A stretch of DNA of 64,000 nt, taken from Clitoria ternatea. Lineage: Eukaryota > Streptophyta > Magnoliopsida > Fabales > Fabaceae. The stretch spans positions 120,795,001-120,859,000 of the forward strand of contig CM075673.1 of the NCBI GenBank assembly GCA_037962975.1, written 5' to 3'. The notes under the pieces are model-generated. The model was not told the DNA's origin and made no database searches. It saw only the letters and a program-made list of their open reading frames with translations. This document shows positions 47,815 through 58,407 of the stretch, one piece after another. Each line of letters begins with the position of its first letter. The first letter of the stretch is position 1. A program made the position numbers and the translations under genes.

Positions 47815-48096
47815 TGGATAGCCCCATTTGAGTTGATGTGTGATGCCTCTAATTATGCATTAGGAGCTGTCCTTGGTCAGAAGATTAACAAACAGCCTAG
47901 GGTCATCTACTATGCATCTAAAACTTTAGATGCCGCCCAGGTAAATTACACCACTACTGAAAAAGAGCTCTTGGCCATTGTTTTTGCATTAGATAAGTTC
48001 AGATCTTACCTACTCGGTTCTCAAGTAGTTCATGATAGAAGAGGAACACAAAACTTGGTCGCAGATCATTTAAGCAGAATTGAGAACGCTCCTGAG
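47815..48096 (+). pseudogene. Athila-2 RNase H with internal deletion
   Basis: FELMCDASNYALGAVLGQ gives the first Asp, TEKELLAIVFALDKF the Glu, and LVADHLSRIE the last Asp. Between YLLGSQVV and HDRRGTQN the segment expected to hold the third acidic residue (the YTDH region) is missing, roughly 35-40 codons. The reading frame is kept across the deletion. The frame ends in the foldback element just after the SRIEN segment. Confidence 0.8.
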
Positions 48097-48180
48097 ACAT
48101 GTGTCACCACCAGAACTTAGGACACATGTCAGATTTTGATTGGGTGATGATTTTGTTCGAAATTAAAAGAATTTACCTTA

Positions 48181-48245
48181 GGTAGGACTTGAACCCATGA
48201 CCTTTAAGTCAAATACCACATCCATACCACTAGGCCACATGTGAC
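48181..48245 (-). other. tRNA-like segment with Pol III A and B boxes (left arm)
   Basis: The minus strand reads TGGCCTAGTGGTAT (A-box-like) and, about 35 bases on, GGGTTCAAGTCC (B-box-like). The spacing suits a tRNA. It lacks a convincing complete cloverleaf, so it is a tRNA-related sequence and not called as a tRNA gene. Confidence 0.5.
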
Positions 48246-49310
48246 TTTAGTGATTCAGATGACAATATTTATATATAAAGGTAAACTTTCAATATCTAAA
48301 AGTGTATTTAATTTAATTATTATAATAAAATATTTATAGGTATATTTAATTTATTTATTGTAACTAAAATATTTAAGGCTATATTTAATTTTATTATTGT
48401 TAATAACATATTTAATTATTTTTAATTTAATTATTTTGATAAAATATTTAAAAATATATTTAGTTTAATTATTATTAATCGAATATTTGAAAATATAGTT
48501 AATTTAATTATTTTTTATTAAATATTTTAAAATATATTTAGTTTAATTATTATTAATAAATATTTAAAAAATAAACTTAATGTATTTATTATTAAGAAAA
48601 TATTTAAAGGTATTTTAATATTGTTAAGAAAATATTTAAAAATATATTTATTTCAATTATTACTAATAAATATTTAAAAAATAAACTTAATTTATTTATT
48701 ATTAAGAAAATATTTAAAGGTATATTTAATTATTTAAAAAATATTTAATTTTAATATTGTTAAAAAAATATAAAAAATATATTTAATTTAATTATATTGA
48801 AAAAATATTGAAAAATATATTTAGTTTAATTATTATTAATCAAATATTTTTAAAAATATATTATTTAATTATTTTTTATTAAATATTAAAAATATAGTTA
48901 ATTTATTTATTATTAATAGAATATTTAAAAATATATTTAATTTAATTATTTTTATTATTATTAAAATATTTAAGAATATACTTAATTTATTTATTATTAA
49001 TAAAATATTTAATTATTTTATTGATAATTTAAGTATATAGTAATAAAATTAAATTTACCTTTAAATATTTTATTAAGAATAAATAAAGTAAGTATATTTT
49101 TAAATATTTTATCAAAATAATTAAATTAAAAAAATAACTAAATATTTTATTAACAATAATAAAATTAAATACAGCCTTAAATATTTTATTTGTAATAAAT
49201 AAATTAAATATACCTATAAATATTTTATTATAATAATTAAATTAAATACACTTTTAGATATTGAAAGTTTACCTTTATATATAAATATTATCATATGAAT
49301 CACTAAAGTC

Positions 49311-49378
49311 ACATGCGGCCTAGTAGTGATGGATGTGGTATTTGACTTAAAGGTCATGGGTTCAAGTCCTACCTAAGG
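49311..49378 (+). other. tRNA-like segment with Pol III A and B boxes (right arm)
   Basis: This is the inverted partner of 48181-48245, with GGCCTAGTAGTG and GGTTCAAGTCC (49359-49369). The A box has diverged by a few bases from the left copy. Each arm would be transcribed towards its own outer end. Confidence 0.5.
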
Positions 49379-49639
49379 AAAATTCTTTTAATTTCGAACG
49401 AAATCATCACCCAATCAAAATCTGACACATGTCCTAAGTTCTGGTGGTGACACATGTGCTAACAAGATTATGACACGTGTCCAGGCATGTCATGTGAGCA
49501 AACGGCGTTACTGAGTTTCTGACTAAAGGACCAAGTTGACGCGTTTTAAAAAGTTTGGGGACCTCATTGAATTAAAAAAATAATCAGGGACTAATTTGGG
49601 AAAACTTACAAGTTAGAGGACCAAAAGTGTAATTTAGCC

Positions 49640-50619
49640 TTGATTTTATGGGTCCATTTCCTCCATCCTTTGGTTTTACATACATTCTGTTAGCTGTAGA
49701 TTATGTTTCTAAATGGTTGGAAGCTAAAGCCACCAGAACTAATGATGCTCGAGTTGTTGTGGATTTTGTTAGATCTCAAATTTTTTGTAGGTTTGGCATC
49801 CCAAGAGCAATCATTAGTGATTAGGGAACACACTTCTACAACAGGACCATGCAAGCTATGCTCAGGAAGTATGGGGTTATTCATAGAGTCTCTACTCTAT
49901 ATCACCCCCAAACCAATGGACAAGTAGAAGTCTCTAACAGAGAAATTAAGAGAATCCTGGAGAAGATAGTATAGCCTAACAGAAAGGATTGGAGCAGGAA
50001 ACTGGATGATGCTCTTTGGGCACATAGAATAACTTTTAAGGCACCTATAGGAATGTCTCCCTATAGAATTGTTTTTGGTAAGGCATGTCATCTTCTAGTG
50101 GAGATTGAGCATCGTGCTTACTGGGCTATAAAAGCTTGCAACTTAGCACTTGATCAAGTAGGTGAAGAAAGGAAATTACAACTAAATGAGCTTGATGAGA
50201 TCCGTTTGGCCGCTTATGAGAATTCAAAGTTCTATAAGGAGAAAACAAGGAAATTCCATGATAGCTCAATAGCTAGAAAGGAGTTTGCTGCTGGGCAGAA
50301 AGTGCTACTGTTTAATTCCTGGTTGAAACTGATGGCTGAAAAATTATGTTCCAAATGGGAAGGAACTTTTATTGTCACTAATGTATTTCCCCATGGAGCT
50401 ATTGAATTAAAAAGTGAGAACTCCAACAAAAGCTTCAAGGTTAATGGACAATGCTTGAAGTCATTCCATGAAAATCCTTCACTTGTAGATGTCACAATGG
50501 AGGAACACGCTTTAGGGGAAGCACTTCTGGATCCCCCTTGGGGGAGTTTTCTTACCCATCTTTTTACTTTTTCATTCTATTGTCTATTCTATACGCTTTA
50601 CATTGAGGACAATGTATGA
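49640..50619 (+). pseudogene. Athila-2 integrase, N-terminus lost, stops present
   Basis: It resumes at DFMGPFPPSFG, with LLAVDYVSKWLEAKAT (first Asp), IPRAIISD (second Asp, followed at once by a stop near 49822), and HPQTNGQVEVSNREIK (Glu). The C-terminal part (50053-50619) has MSPYRIVFGKACHL, an AYWAIKACNLALDQ segment, and KWEGTFIVTNVFPHGAIEL, typical of the Athila integrase tail. A further stop is at about 49972. The HHCC zinc-binding domain is missing with the foldback insertion. Confidence 0.85.
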
Positions 50620-51924
50620 TTTAAGTATGGGGGTGGGATTATTTTTGTATGTTATTTTGGGATTATTCTTATGTGTTGTTTTTCATGTGTGAATTTGTGA
50701 TTATTTTTGTGCGACTATTTTTCTAAAAAATTTTAATAAAAATAAAGATTTTGTGTGTTTTTTGTTTAATATGGCATGTTTTATTGGAATTTTAGGATAT
50801 GCATGAGTAACAGGTAATTTCTTTCATGTCTGATAAGAGCTTAATGATATGTTATAATTTGAACCCAAGCATTTTTGGTATGTTGAGAATGACATGATAA
50901 TTGAGAAATGATCATATGTGATAGGAATTATGCCCTATGAGATTTTTGAGCCTTAAAAATTTGATGGATCACTTTAAACCATCTTAATTCTTTCATGTGT
51001 GATTTATTCCTGAATGCTCATATCCTTTGTCTTGTTTCTTGATACTTGAAACTCATGTGAATGTATTTGAAAGGACACAAGTATTTTGTTCAATTGAGCC
51101 ACTAGCCATATAAGCCTACCTTGAATAAATCATCCTTTGTTAGTCCCTTGAGCCTATTTAACCATTTCTTTGATTGCAGCTCAAATAAGCCATGACGAAA
51201 AAAAACCAAAAATATACCTACCTTAAGAAATATATTGGAGCTTTGGAATCAAGTCAAAAAACAGGCATTCAAATAAGTGTGGGGGTGTGCAAAAAGGAGT
51301 CACAACTCTTGTTTTAAGTGTTATGCAATCGAATAAGAAAAAGATAATAAAAAAAATGATGAATGAATAAAAAGAAATATATTTTGATAATTGCGACTAA
51401 AGATGATAGAATAAATGTTTTACCCTCGCTGTTGCCTGTTAAATTAATTGCTCCACCATTCATTTTGGCATTTAAACTTACTTTCCAAAATTTCACCACC
51501 CACCTTAACCTTGGCCACATTACAACCCTGAAAAGCCTTGTTGATCTATACATACATTTATGTTGATTATGGATTTGAGAAACTTGCCAAATTTATGGGA
51601 CTGTCTATTTTTTTTAGGAAATGTTTTGAAAGTATACACAAACCCAAACACTTGAGAGTTAAGAGTATGTCTTGTAAGGTTCTGTCACTTATGATTTTTC
51701 TTTCAGTTTGATTTAATTCTCACATGTCTAAATGTTTGGGTGATTTTCATACATGTCTTAATGCTCTGTATCTTGCATGTTAGATAACTTTTGTATCTTT
51801 GTATATTCTAAAATTCAATAATATGCATGCCAGTTCTGTGTGTTTACTATTTTCCAACTTAATGTTTTTAATAAATTGTTAAACTTGTTTTTATTCTGAT
51901 TTTGCCCAGGAGTGCAAAAGAGTA
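50620..51924 (+). other. Athila-2 region between integrase and PPT, no gene seen
   Basis: T-rich DNA with several GTGTGGGGGTG-like strings (50627, 51279) resembling the PPT. Athila relatives may carry an envelope-like frame here; only chance frames under 80 codons are visible. Confidence 0.65.
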
Positions 51925-51938
51925 AGTGTGGGGGTATT
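51925..51938 (+). other. Athila-2 polypurine tract
   Basis: GTGTGGGGGTATT sits immediately before the 3' LTR start TGATAAC and would prime plus-strand synthesis. Confidence 0.85.
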
Positions 51939-53828
51939 TGATAACTTATCTTTTTACCTTTAATTACTTACTCTATTTGTCTGTTTTATTTATTGTTAAA
52001 TCCTAATAGATGTGTTTTAGCGTAATTTGTCAAATTATGATCTCTGCTTTTAATTTCTATTGTTACTATTTATTTTACATTAATTAGTATGTTTAAAATA
52101 ATTTAAGCTTTCTTAAGTGTTTAATTCTAAAATAAATTAATTGAATCCCCTTTAGCATTTCACGTAAATTAGCTTCTGATTGGGCAAGGAATTAATGTTT
52201 TATTTTTTTTGTGCAGCTCTTCTCTAATTAACGTTAAATTCTTTCTAAAGCAAGGCTCCCATGTTTCATTATTTTAATACCAATGCATGCTTACATCCAC
52301 AAAATGATTGAATAAAATAATGCTTCTCCTTTCATTTACTTCAATTCACGTGAAAGGCTTTTTCACAAAGGGGTCCCACGTGCTTGAAGTTTTAATGCAA
52401 AGCTTTCCATTCCTTCTTTTCTTCTCACGACAATGTTTTGCCTAAAGACACTAAATGTTTTGTCTTTTTCCACTTGCATTCCCATGGTCAAAAGCAAGGT
52501 TCAACTATTAATATTTTACTCATTCTGTCTCCCATTCTCTCATAATTCTCACGGCAATACTAGCTTCCAATCACCAAATATCTTATTCAAAAGCTTGCCA
52601 CTTTCTCTTTGTATTCACATGGTCAACAAGTCTCTATTTTCCTAATATTTTATTCAACCCATCTCTCCATATTACCAACGTTAAAGGCTGCAGAAGACAA
52701 AGGAAATTGGACAACATTTTGGAGCATTATTAACATGGACAGGACAACATTATTGAAGGCAATTTAACGTGGAAGAAATAGGTTCCTGTCAATCAACACT
52801 TTGCCAACAAAAAATGAAAAGAAAGAGGAGACAAAGTGGAAGTATAAGCTGGTTGTCTTTGGAGGAAATGAACCAGTTGAAGCATATAAAAGGATGATGA
52901 AAGAGGAGAGAGGGACAGAAGTGAAGGAGCAAAAGAGCAGAGGGAGGCGTAGCAGACAGCAGAAGGAATTCTAGAGAAACAGGAACACAAAAACTTCCTG
53001 GTTTGTAATTTTTCATAGTTTCTATTTGTTTAGGTCTTTCAATTATGGAAGGCTAGAAATCTTAGATTGATTTTCTTGGATATTAATGTAATGTTATTTT
53101 TGAGGTTTTGATTTTTAATACCTTTCTTTGATTATTAATCTCTTCATAATTCTAGCTTGATTATTTAATGTCTATTTTGTTTAATTAAGTTGTATGCTTA
53201 ATCGATTTAATTATACAATTAGAATTGAATAAGAATTATATTAAGATAGATTAAGAAATATACATGCTTAATGAATATTTTAAAATCAATCTTAATAGTT
53301 ATGGTTTGCTTAATTCCATAACATTGAAGTTAGATTATGTATGTAGGCGATGTTTCTATGTATGTTTAATAATTCCTAGAATTTATAATCTTGACTTCTT
53401 TTGCTTAATTAGGATGCTTGATTAACATGTTCATTTAATTTGAATGTAAGTAAAGGAATTATGAATTAAAAGACGCTTAGTTGATTAATTCAAATTGAAC
53501 TAGGAGATTGATAATAAGGAAAGTGTATAGAAATCTTTTGAAATCCAAGGATAAAATAAAATACAATTATATCAAGAAAATCAATCGTTTGTCAATTATT
53601 TGTTTCATATTTATTCTGTATTCTTGTATTCTATATTTTATTAAATTGTGACAACCAATGAAAATCCCCCTAAAATACCTTTGTATGTTTGTTGAGTTTT
53701 ATTTGTCAAAATTATTTTAAAACTTAATTTTCCTAAATTTTTGTGTTAATCTTCGAGAGAACGACCTAGGTTGACACCCTAGTACTACATTAATTATTTT
53801 TAATGTACTAATTTGACAGACCACGACA
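51939..53828 (+). repeat. Athila-2 3' LTR
   Basis: This is the partner of 42033-43924. It carries an ATATTAATGTAATGTTATT segment near 53080 that the 5' LTR lacks. The end is placed at CCACGACA, but the two LTRs diverge over the last 15 bases. Confidence 0.9.
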
Positions 53829-54240
53829 GTAACGCGTAGTTTGATGGCAAGTGACTGGGCGTATCTGCACTGATTCTGGGTGTAGGCACGTTGGCTCAAT
53901 GGTTCGTGGTGCAGCCTGAGGGTAGGCACGCCCGTATAAGGCGTTGGCACGCTGATTCACTGGACTCTGGGTTTGATGGTATGCCTTTCAGCGTGGGCAC
54001 GCTGCATGACTGGGTAGCAACGTAAGACCCTTCCCCCCTGTGCGTGGTTACGCATGGCTAATTGGTGCCTGGTCAGTGGCTGGGCGTGCTTACGCTGAAA
54101 CCTAGCGTAAGTACGCTGGAGGTCTTGCACGCTGGTGCGAGCGTTGGAGCTCGTAGGTTTTGTTTTATGGCTGAGTGTTTGGGTGTGGTTACGCTAGAAA
54201 CCAGCGTACCTACGTTGGTGGGTTCCTTGACAGCTTTTAA
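53829..54240. repeat. GCGTNNNNACGC quasi-palindrome array in U4
   Basis: About ten copies of a motif such as GCGTGGGCACGCTG, GCGTGGTTACGC and GCGTAAGTACGC, with decayed forms, are separated by 20-45 bases. The DNA is much richer in GC than its surroundings. The array lies close to the 3' end of the unit, as in U2 and unlike U1 and U3. Confidence 0.85.
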
Positions 54241-54562
54241 ATTTTTTGTTATTTTCTCGATTTCCTTCCTTGTTTTTGGGCCTTTTCTTATATCTCCATA
54301 TATGAGACTAGGCATACTGCCCTGTATACACATTCTCTTCCACTATAAACTCAAGTTGTTTCCTATACACAATAGGGCTACTTCTTTATTGATCCAGTCT
54401 TCATACTCTTAAATCTCAACCTTTGGTTTTCTGGGGTTTGGGTCTTGATGTAATGACGGATGCGGGACTTTCTTTTAAAACGTGAAAAATTTACTCGTAT
54501 TTTTATTAATTAAATTATGTTGATTACATCGGGTTTCGGGTTTGGAAAATTGGGGGTTGATA
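53829..54562 (+). mobile_element. LTR-like unit U4, part 3 of 3
   Basis: From about 54270 it aligns with the 3' end of U6 (CCATATATGAGACTAGGCAT and ACACATTCTCTTCCACTATA strings), closing with CATCGGGTTTCGGG and the diverged terminus GTTGATA, then ATGCC. The first 410 bases are a GCGT...ACGC array. Overlapping frames of 116 and 86 codons on opposite strands follow the array and are not genes. Confidence 0.8.
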
Positions 54563-54567
54563 ATGCC

Positions 54568-55060
54568 CACTTCACCAGACAATTCTCCGACGCCGGTTCT
54601 GGCACCTCGAGGCCCTGACTCCAAAAACACGATCAATTTGAAGTTCCGACGTGAAATCGCCCTCTAATTGGAGCTTGAAGCTCGCGGCAAAGGAAGGGAA
54701 GCAGAGAAGAGAAGCACCACGCGTGAATCCATAAGGGAAGAAAAAAGAATTGAAGTTTTAATGTTCTAGAGGGAAAATGGTCATTTACTTATTTCTTTTT
54801 CCTTTTTCTTTCAAAACTTTAATTAAACTTTTACTTTTAACCCTTGGTAACTTTTAAACTTACCATTGCTTATTTAAATCTGATTTGAAATTAAATAATC
54901 AACCAATCAATAAATTCATTTAATTCCATAACATTTAATTATTTAAATTTATATTTATATTAAATAATAATAATTCCAAAAAATCAAAAATTAACTTGAA
55001 AATAGTTATTAATATTTTCCCACCAATCACAAATTTAAATTAATTTCCCGGGATGTTACA
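54568..55060 (-). mobile_element. Host element H, sense-strand start
   Basis: This follows the second ATGCC of U4 and ends CGGGATGTTACA, the inverse of a TGTAACATCCCGG start. The first 170 bases are GC-rich and include CCGACGCCGG and CTCGAGGCCC. On the minus strand they follow a CT-rich leader, but no protein is recognised. Confidence 0.6.
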
Positions 55061-55258
55061 TTATGGACATCCAAGCATATAATGAGAAGAATCAAGCCCT
55101 GGATCCAATTCAAGATTTAGGTGGGCCTATGACTAAAGGAAGGCTGAAGGAAGCACTACAATAGAAGGTGGCCCACCTTCTGTATTATTCTTGCGGTGAT
55201 CTCAAAGCTTATCAAACTTTTCTGATTTGTGGCACCTATACCTTCCTTTTCTAGGTTT
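55061..55258 (+). pseudogene. Gypsy-like polyprotein tail, copy 1
   Basis: The plus strand reads IQAYNEKNQALDPIQDLG followed by GPMTKGRLKEALQ, a stop, then KVAHLL. The GPMTxxR motif is common near the C-terminus of plant gypsy polyproteins. It is only about 60 codons long, directly next to the H end, and has a near-duplicate at 58169-58407. Confidence 0.6.
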
Positions 55259-55963
55259 TGTGTTCCCTAAATTCTAATTTAGGGTATAATTTTCCTATGT
55301 GATTTGGGGTTTTGTGAATTCAATCCAATGTGATTCTCTATATTTGTCTATAAAGTAGATTGTATGCTTAGTTTAATTTAATAATAATGGACTAGGATAT
55401 TTTTGTTGGTCAATAAATTTAAAGAGTAATATTGAGTAAAATGATAAGACCATAAGTACGTGATGTATATTGACTAAAACACTTTCAATAATTGATATAG
55501 CTCATAAAAAGTGATGTCCTCACTACTTGTACACTTCTTTTCATCCCTAATTATACTACTTCACTAATGCAAATATATTTCACATTTGAAAATTGAATTA
55601 AGCATAATAGGTAGACTTGTTAACAATGGTTTGTTCCTCCTAATTAGTTTATTGTAATTTTATATTTTAATTATTTTGAAATTATAATATGTTAAAATAT
55701 GATAGTTAGAGTAGATTAATAATTTCAATTGATATTATGTTAACTGAGAATACAATTTAATTTAAAATAAATAAGTGATTTATATTCTAAAATATTTATA
55801 TTTAATTAATTTTAATCAAATAAAATAGAATTATGAAACCTATCTATCCGTGGCTAACCAATAAAAAAATTAATTTTTCTAGTTATATTAAAAATTACAT
55901 TAATTACTGAACTGGTCTAAACCGGGGTCAACGATCCGGTGTGAGACAGCCACAAATATCAAC
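55259..55963. other. AT-rich DNA, nothing recognised
   Basis: No open frame of note, repeat array or transposon end is visible. From about 55920 the GC content rises towards the candidate copia LTR. Confidence 0.5.
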
Positions 55964-56508
55964 TGTTAGAGAGGTTTGTACACCGGTACAGTGGGTATCC
56001 GGTATTGTATCCTTTATCTCAGTGGGAGAATAAAGGTCTTAAAGTCCTGGAGATCCTTCACACAGGGCTTTCGTGTTGATGTGGGGCAAAAGGTGGTGTC
56101 ACTTGCGAAGATTCTTTAACGCTTAAGTCAGTAACCAACAATGGAATGCAAGGTTTCTCAAGCGTAAGTTTAGGAATCAGTCTGACGTACCAAAGTAGGG
56201 AAAATGTTGGTATTTATATACGTGCATGCGGAGAATAAGGAGTCCCTAGGGTTAGGGGACCAATAATACATTGTGCAGTGTACGATGCTGACACACGACG
56301 CAGGTAGCTCCGCGTCTCTTGTGAACATTCCCTCATACCTGTACCTTATACTTTTTGTCAGGTGACATGGAAGTTTTCCGGTGTTAGAGGCGCTGACTTG
56401 GACATACCGATATAGAAGAATGTCTAATACGGATTTACAGTCCGGAGGATTACCTGCGACACCGGTAGTGAGCGTGAGAGCGGATGAAATTACCCTCATG
56501 TCCTTACA
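55964..56508 (+). mobile_element. Candidate Ty1-copia LTR (solo or 5' LTR)
   Basis: It starts TGTTAGAGAGG and ends TCATGTCCTTACA, a TG..CA pair of suitable length (545 bp). A TATA-like TATTTATATACG lies at 56212. It is immediately followed by TTGGTATCGAGACCGG, close to the initiator-tRNA-Met primer site TGGTATCAGAGC used by copia elements. No second copy or coding region follows. The 119-codon minus-strand frame at 56170-56529 has no recognisable domain and is probably incidental. Confidence 0.45.
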
Positions 56509-56524
56509 TTGGTATCGAGACCGG
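56509..56524 (+). other. Copia-type primer-binding-site-like string
   Basis: TTGGTATCGAGACCGG begins directly after the CA end of the candidate LTR. Confidence 0.4.
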
Positions 56525-56560
56525 ATCAATTACTTCCACTAAAAAATGTATATATATGAT

Positions 56561-56735
56561 TTAGGGTTTGTTTGGTAAAATGAGTTTATAACTTATGGCT
56601 TATAACTTATGACTTATGACTTTGTGAAAGCTTATAGCTTCCTCAATTTTTACTTTCACCAAACAGCTCTAGTAGCTTTTGAAAATTCATAAACTCCTCA
56701 AAAAGTTATAAGCTCGTTACGTCAAACAGACACTT
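56561..56735. mobile_element. hAT-like MITE
   Basis: The left end reads TTAGGGTTTGTTTGGTAAAA and the right end, inverted, TTAAGTGTCTGTTTGACG. The interior is full of TTATAACTTATG and its complement. The length and GTTTGTTTGG-type ends fit non-autonomous hAT MITEs. An 8-bp duplication is not clear. Confidence 0.55.
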
Positions 56736-58168
56736 AAGCTACTCATGTGATATAATTTTCAAAAAAGTTAATACGTTTTATAAGGAAAACATAAAAAGTA
56801 ATATGGATAAAATATAATTAATAATGTTCTAGAAAGGAAAACTATACAAATTTAATTGATTTAGTAAATTCCTTAAATTAAAAAGGTAAATTTTTTCAAT
56901 TAATTTTTAACTAATATTATTTTTAGCTTTGTTATATAATAATTATTTGAGTAAAATTCATTAATTTAGTATCAACATATTATTTTTATAAGACTAAACT
57001 GAATTAATTTAAACAATAATCTGGTATCTTAATTTGAAACAAAATTATCATCATCATCATAATCATCATCATTATCATTGATATAAATGAATCTATCATT
57101 TTATAACCATTCATTTTAGCTAACAAATAGATTTTAATAATTAAATTTATTTTTATATATTTATTTTTAATGCATTAATATATTTTATTAATATATTTAT
57201 TTTTATCTGAATTGTCTTATAAGTATAAATTAAAAGAGTATTTCTTTTTCTATATAAATAATTATAATTAATAAGAATAGAGAAATACAATACTAATCTA
57301 GTAAATTAAATAATAAAATTATATATTTTAAAATTGTTTAATGATTTTTTAGTATCTATGTTTTTTAAAATTATGCCATGGTATTATTTATCACTTTAAT
57401 GATTTTTTCTAGAAACAACACTTTGGAGTGATTCCCGAGAAATAAGGGGCTTCAGGTTTTTGGTTAACCTATTATACATATTTACTCGTAACATTAAAGT
57501 GGTAGAGATTAAAGCAACAACCATCACCACCACCATCATCATCAACATTCTTCTTCTTATTACTATAAAGTTAACTCAGTACACTTCTACGATAACTGAT
57601 CATGACCATCATCAACACCGACACACTAACCTGGGGTAGATTAAACATAATGACATTTTAGTTTCTAGGCTACTGAGATGATGCCAACAAGTCCCAAACT
57701 TAAATACTAGTGATAATTTTAAAAAGAACTTACATAAGCAATCATTGTTAAATGTTAAGCTTAAATGATAATATACGTGATAACGAAGAGACCTCAAAGC
57801 TGAGCAAAAAAGAAAAAGAGACCTTAAAATCCTAAATCGTAAATAACTCTAGAGCCCAAGTTTTGGAAAATGGAACAAAAAGACACCTCAAATCTAAGCA
57901 AAGAAGAAAAATCATAAAGCTAGGCATGGTCGATGCTCGGGTTAACACGTCTCGTACTTGGGTTTCAATAAAAGGACGAATTGAGTTATGCACGACTAAT
58001 GTTCATATGAATAGAATGTATGCTCAAATGTGTTGCCAAGCCTAACCAAATGCACTTTGGAAAGGTTATCCACTTCAACTTAACCCTACTTAAGGGTGTG
58101 AACACATACAAAAAAATAGGAACATGAATAAAACAGCTCTATGACAATGTAGAGTCGTTACCCTTCTG
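56736..58168. other. AT-rich DNA with small microsatellites, no gene seen
   Basis: It contains an ATC/TCA microsatellite near 57046-57078 and a CAC/CAT run near 57512-57545. Several frames near 60 codons exist without codon or domain support. I see no transposon ends. Confidence 0.5.
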
Positions 58169-58407
58169 ATGTGGACATCCAAACCCATAATGAGAAGAAT
58201 CAAGCCTTAGATCCAATTCAAGATTTAGGTGGGTCCATGACTAAAGGAAGGCTTAAGGAAGAATTGCAACTCATGGTGGCCCACCTTCTAAAGGCTTAAG
58301 GAAGCACTGCTACACAAGGTGGCCCACCTTCTGCATAATTCTTGTGGCAATCTCAAGGCTTATCAAACTTTTCGGTTTATGGCACCTATACCTTTTCCTT
58401 TCCAGGT
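58169..58407 (+). pseudogene. Gypsy-like polyprotein tail, copy 2
   Basis: It repeats copy 1 (55061-55258), with GGACATCCAA at the start, GACTAAAGGAAGGCT in the middle and GGCACCTATACC at the end. It carries an additional internal duplication of about 45 bases, each unit ending GGTGGCCCACCTTCT. The two copies are direct repeats 3.1 kb apart. Confidence 0.6.

Larger units (their letters stand above)
48097..49457. repeat. 1.36 kb palindrome with AT-rich core
   Basis: The left arm begins ACATGTGTCACCACC and its inverse complement ends at 49457. Complementarity is visible over at least 200 bases at each end (for example AGAACTTAG with CTAAGTTCT, and GGTAAACTTTCAATATCTAA with its inverse). The centre, 48290-49260, is over 85 percent A+T and made of degenerate TATTTAATTTAATTATTATT-type units in both orientations. 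Confidence 0.88.
48097..49639. mobile_element. Foldback MULE-like element, left end truncated
   Basis: Its right terminus (read inward from 49639) starts GGCTAAATTACACTTTTGGTCC, closely resembling the TIR of the MULE at 15924. It then holds AGGACCAA/GTTGACGCG sequence and a 1,361-bp inverted repeat. The matching left outer arm of about 180 bases is absent: at 48097 the palindrome abuts Athila-2 RNase H directly. Athila-2 also lacks the integrase zinc-binding region here, so one deletion probably removed the left tip and adjacent retroelement DNA. Confidence 0.8.
42033..53828 (+). mobile_element. Athila-2: near-complete, decayed Athila-type gypsy element
   Basis: Two LTRs of about 1.89 kb starting TGATAACTTATC, an Athila-type primer site and a PPT (GTGTGGGGGTAT) bracket gag, protease, reverse transcriptase, RNase H and integrase in the usual order. 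An MULE-like foldback element interrupts it between RNase H and integrase. No matching 5-bp duplication was found (GAGGG on the left). The right LTR border is uncertain by about 10 bases, so an end may have been lost or rearranged. Stops and frameshifts occur in every domain. No envelope-like frame is visible between integrase and the PPT. Confidence 0.93.

Noticed and set aside
48181..48245. A functional tRNA gene
   Set aside because: A- and B-box-like strings are present, but acceptor and anticodon stems are not convincing, and an inverted copy lies in the other arm.
48300..49260. A centromeric or other satellite
   Set aside because: The AT-rich units are degenerate, occur in both orientations and are confined between palindrome arms, so they belong to the foldback element.
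50620..51924. An envelope-like gene in Athila-2
   Set aside because: Some Athila elements carry one here, but only short unrelated frames are seen, with no signal peptide or transmembrane pattern.
42028..53833. A target duplication for Athila-2
   Set aside because: GAGGG precedes the 5' LTR but no GAGGG follows the 3' LTR at any reasonable border. A GAGGG at 53918 is 90 bases too far.
53829..54420. Frames of 77-116 codons in the GCGT..ACGC array of U4
   Set aside because: They run through the palindrome array and the LTR end on opposite strands, with no domain.
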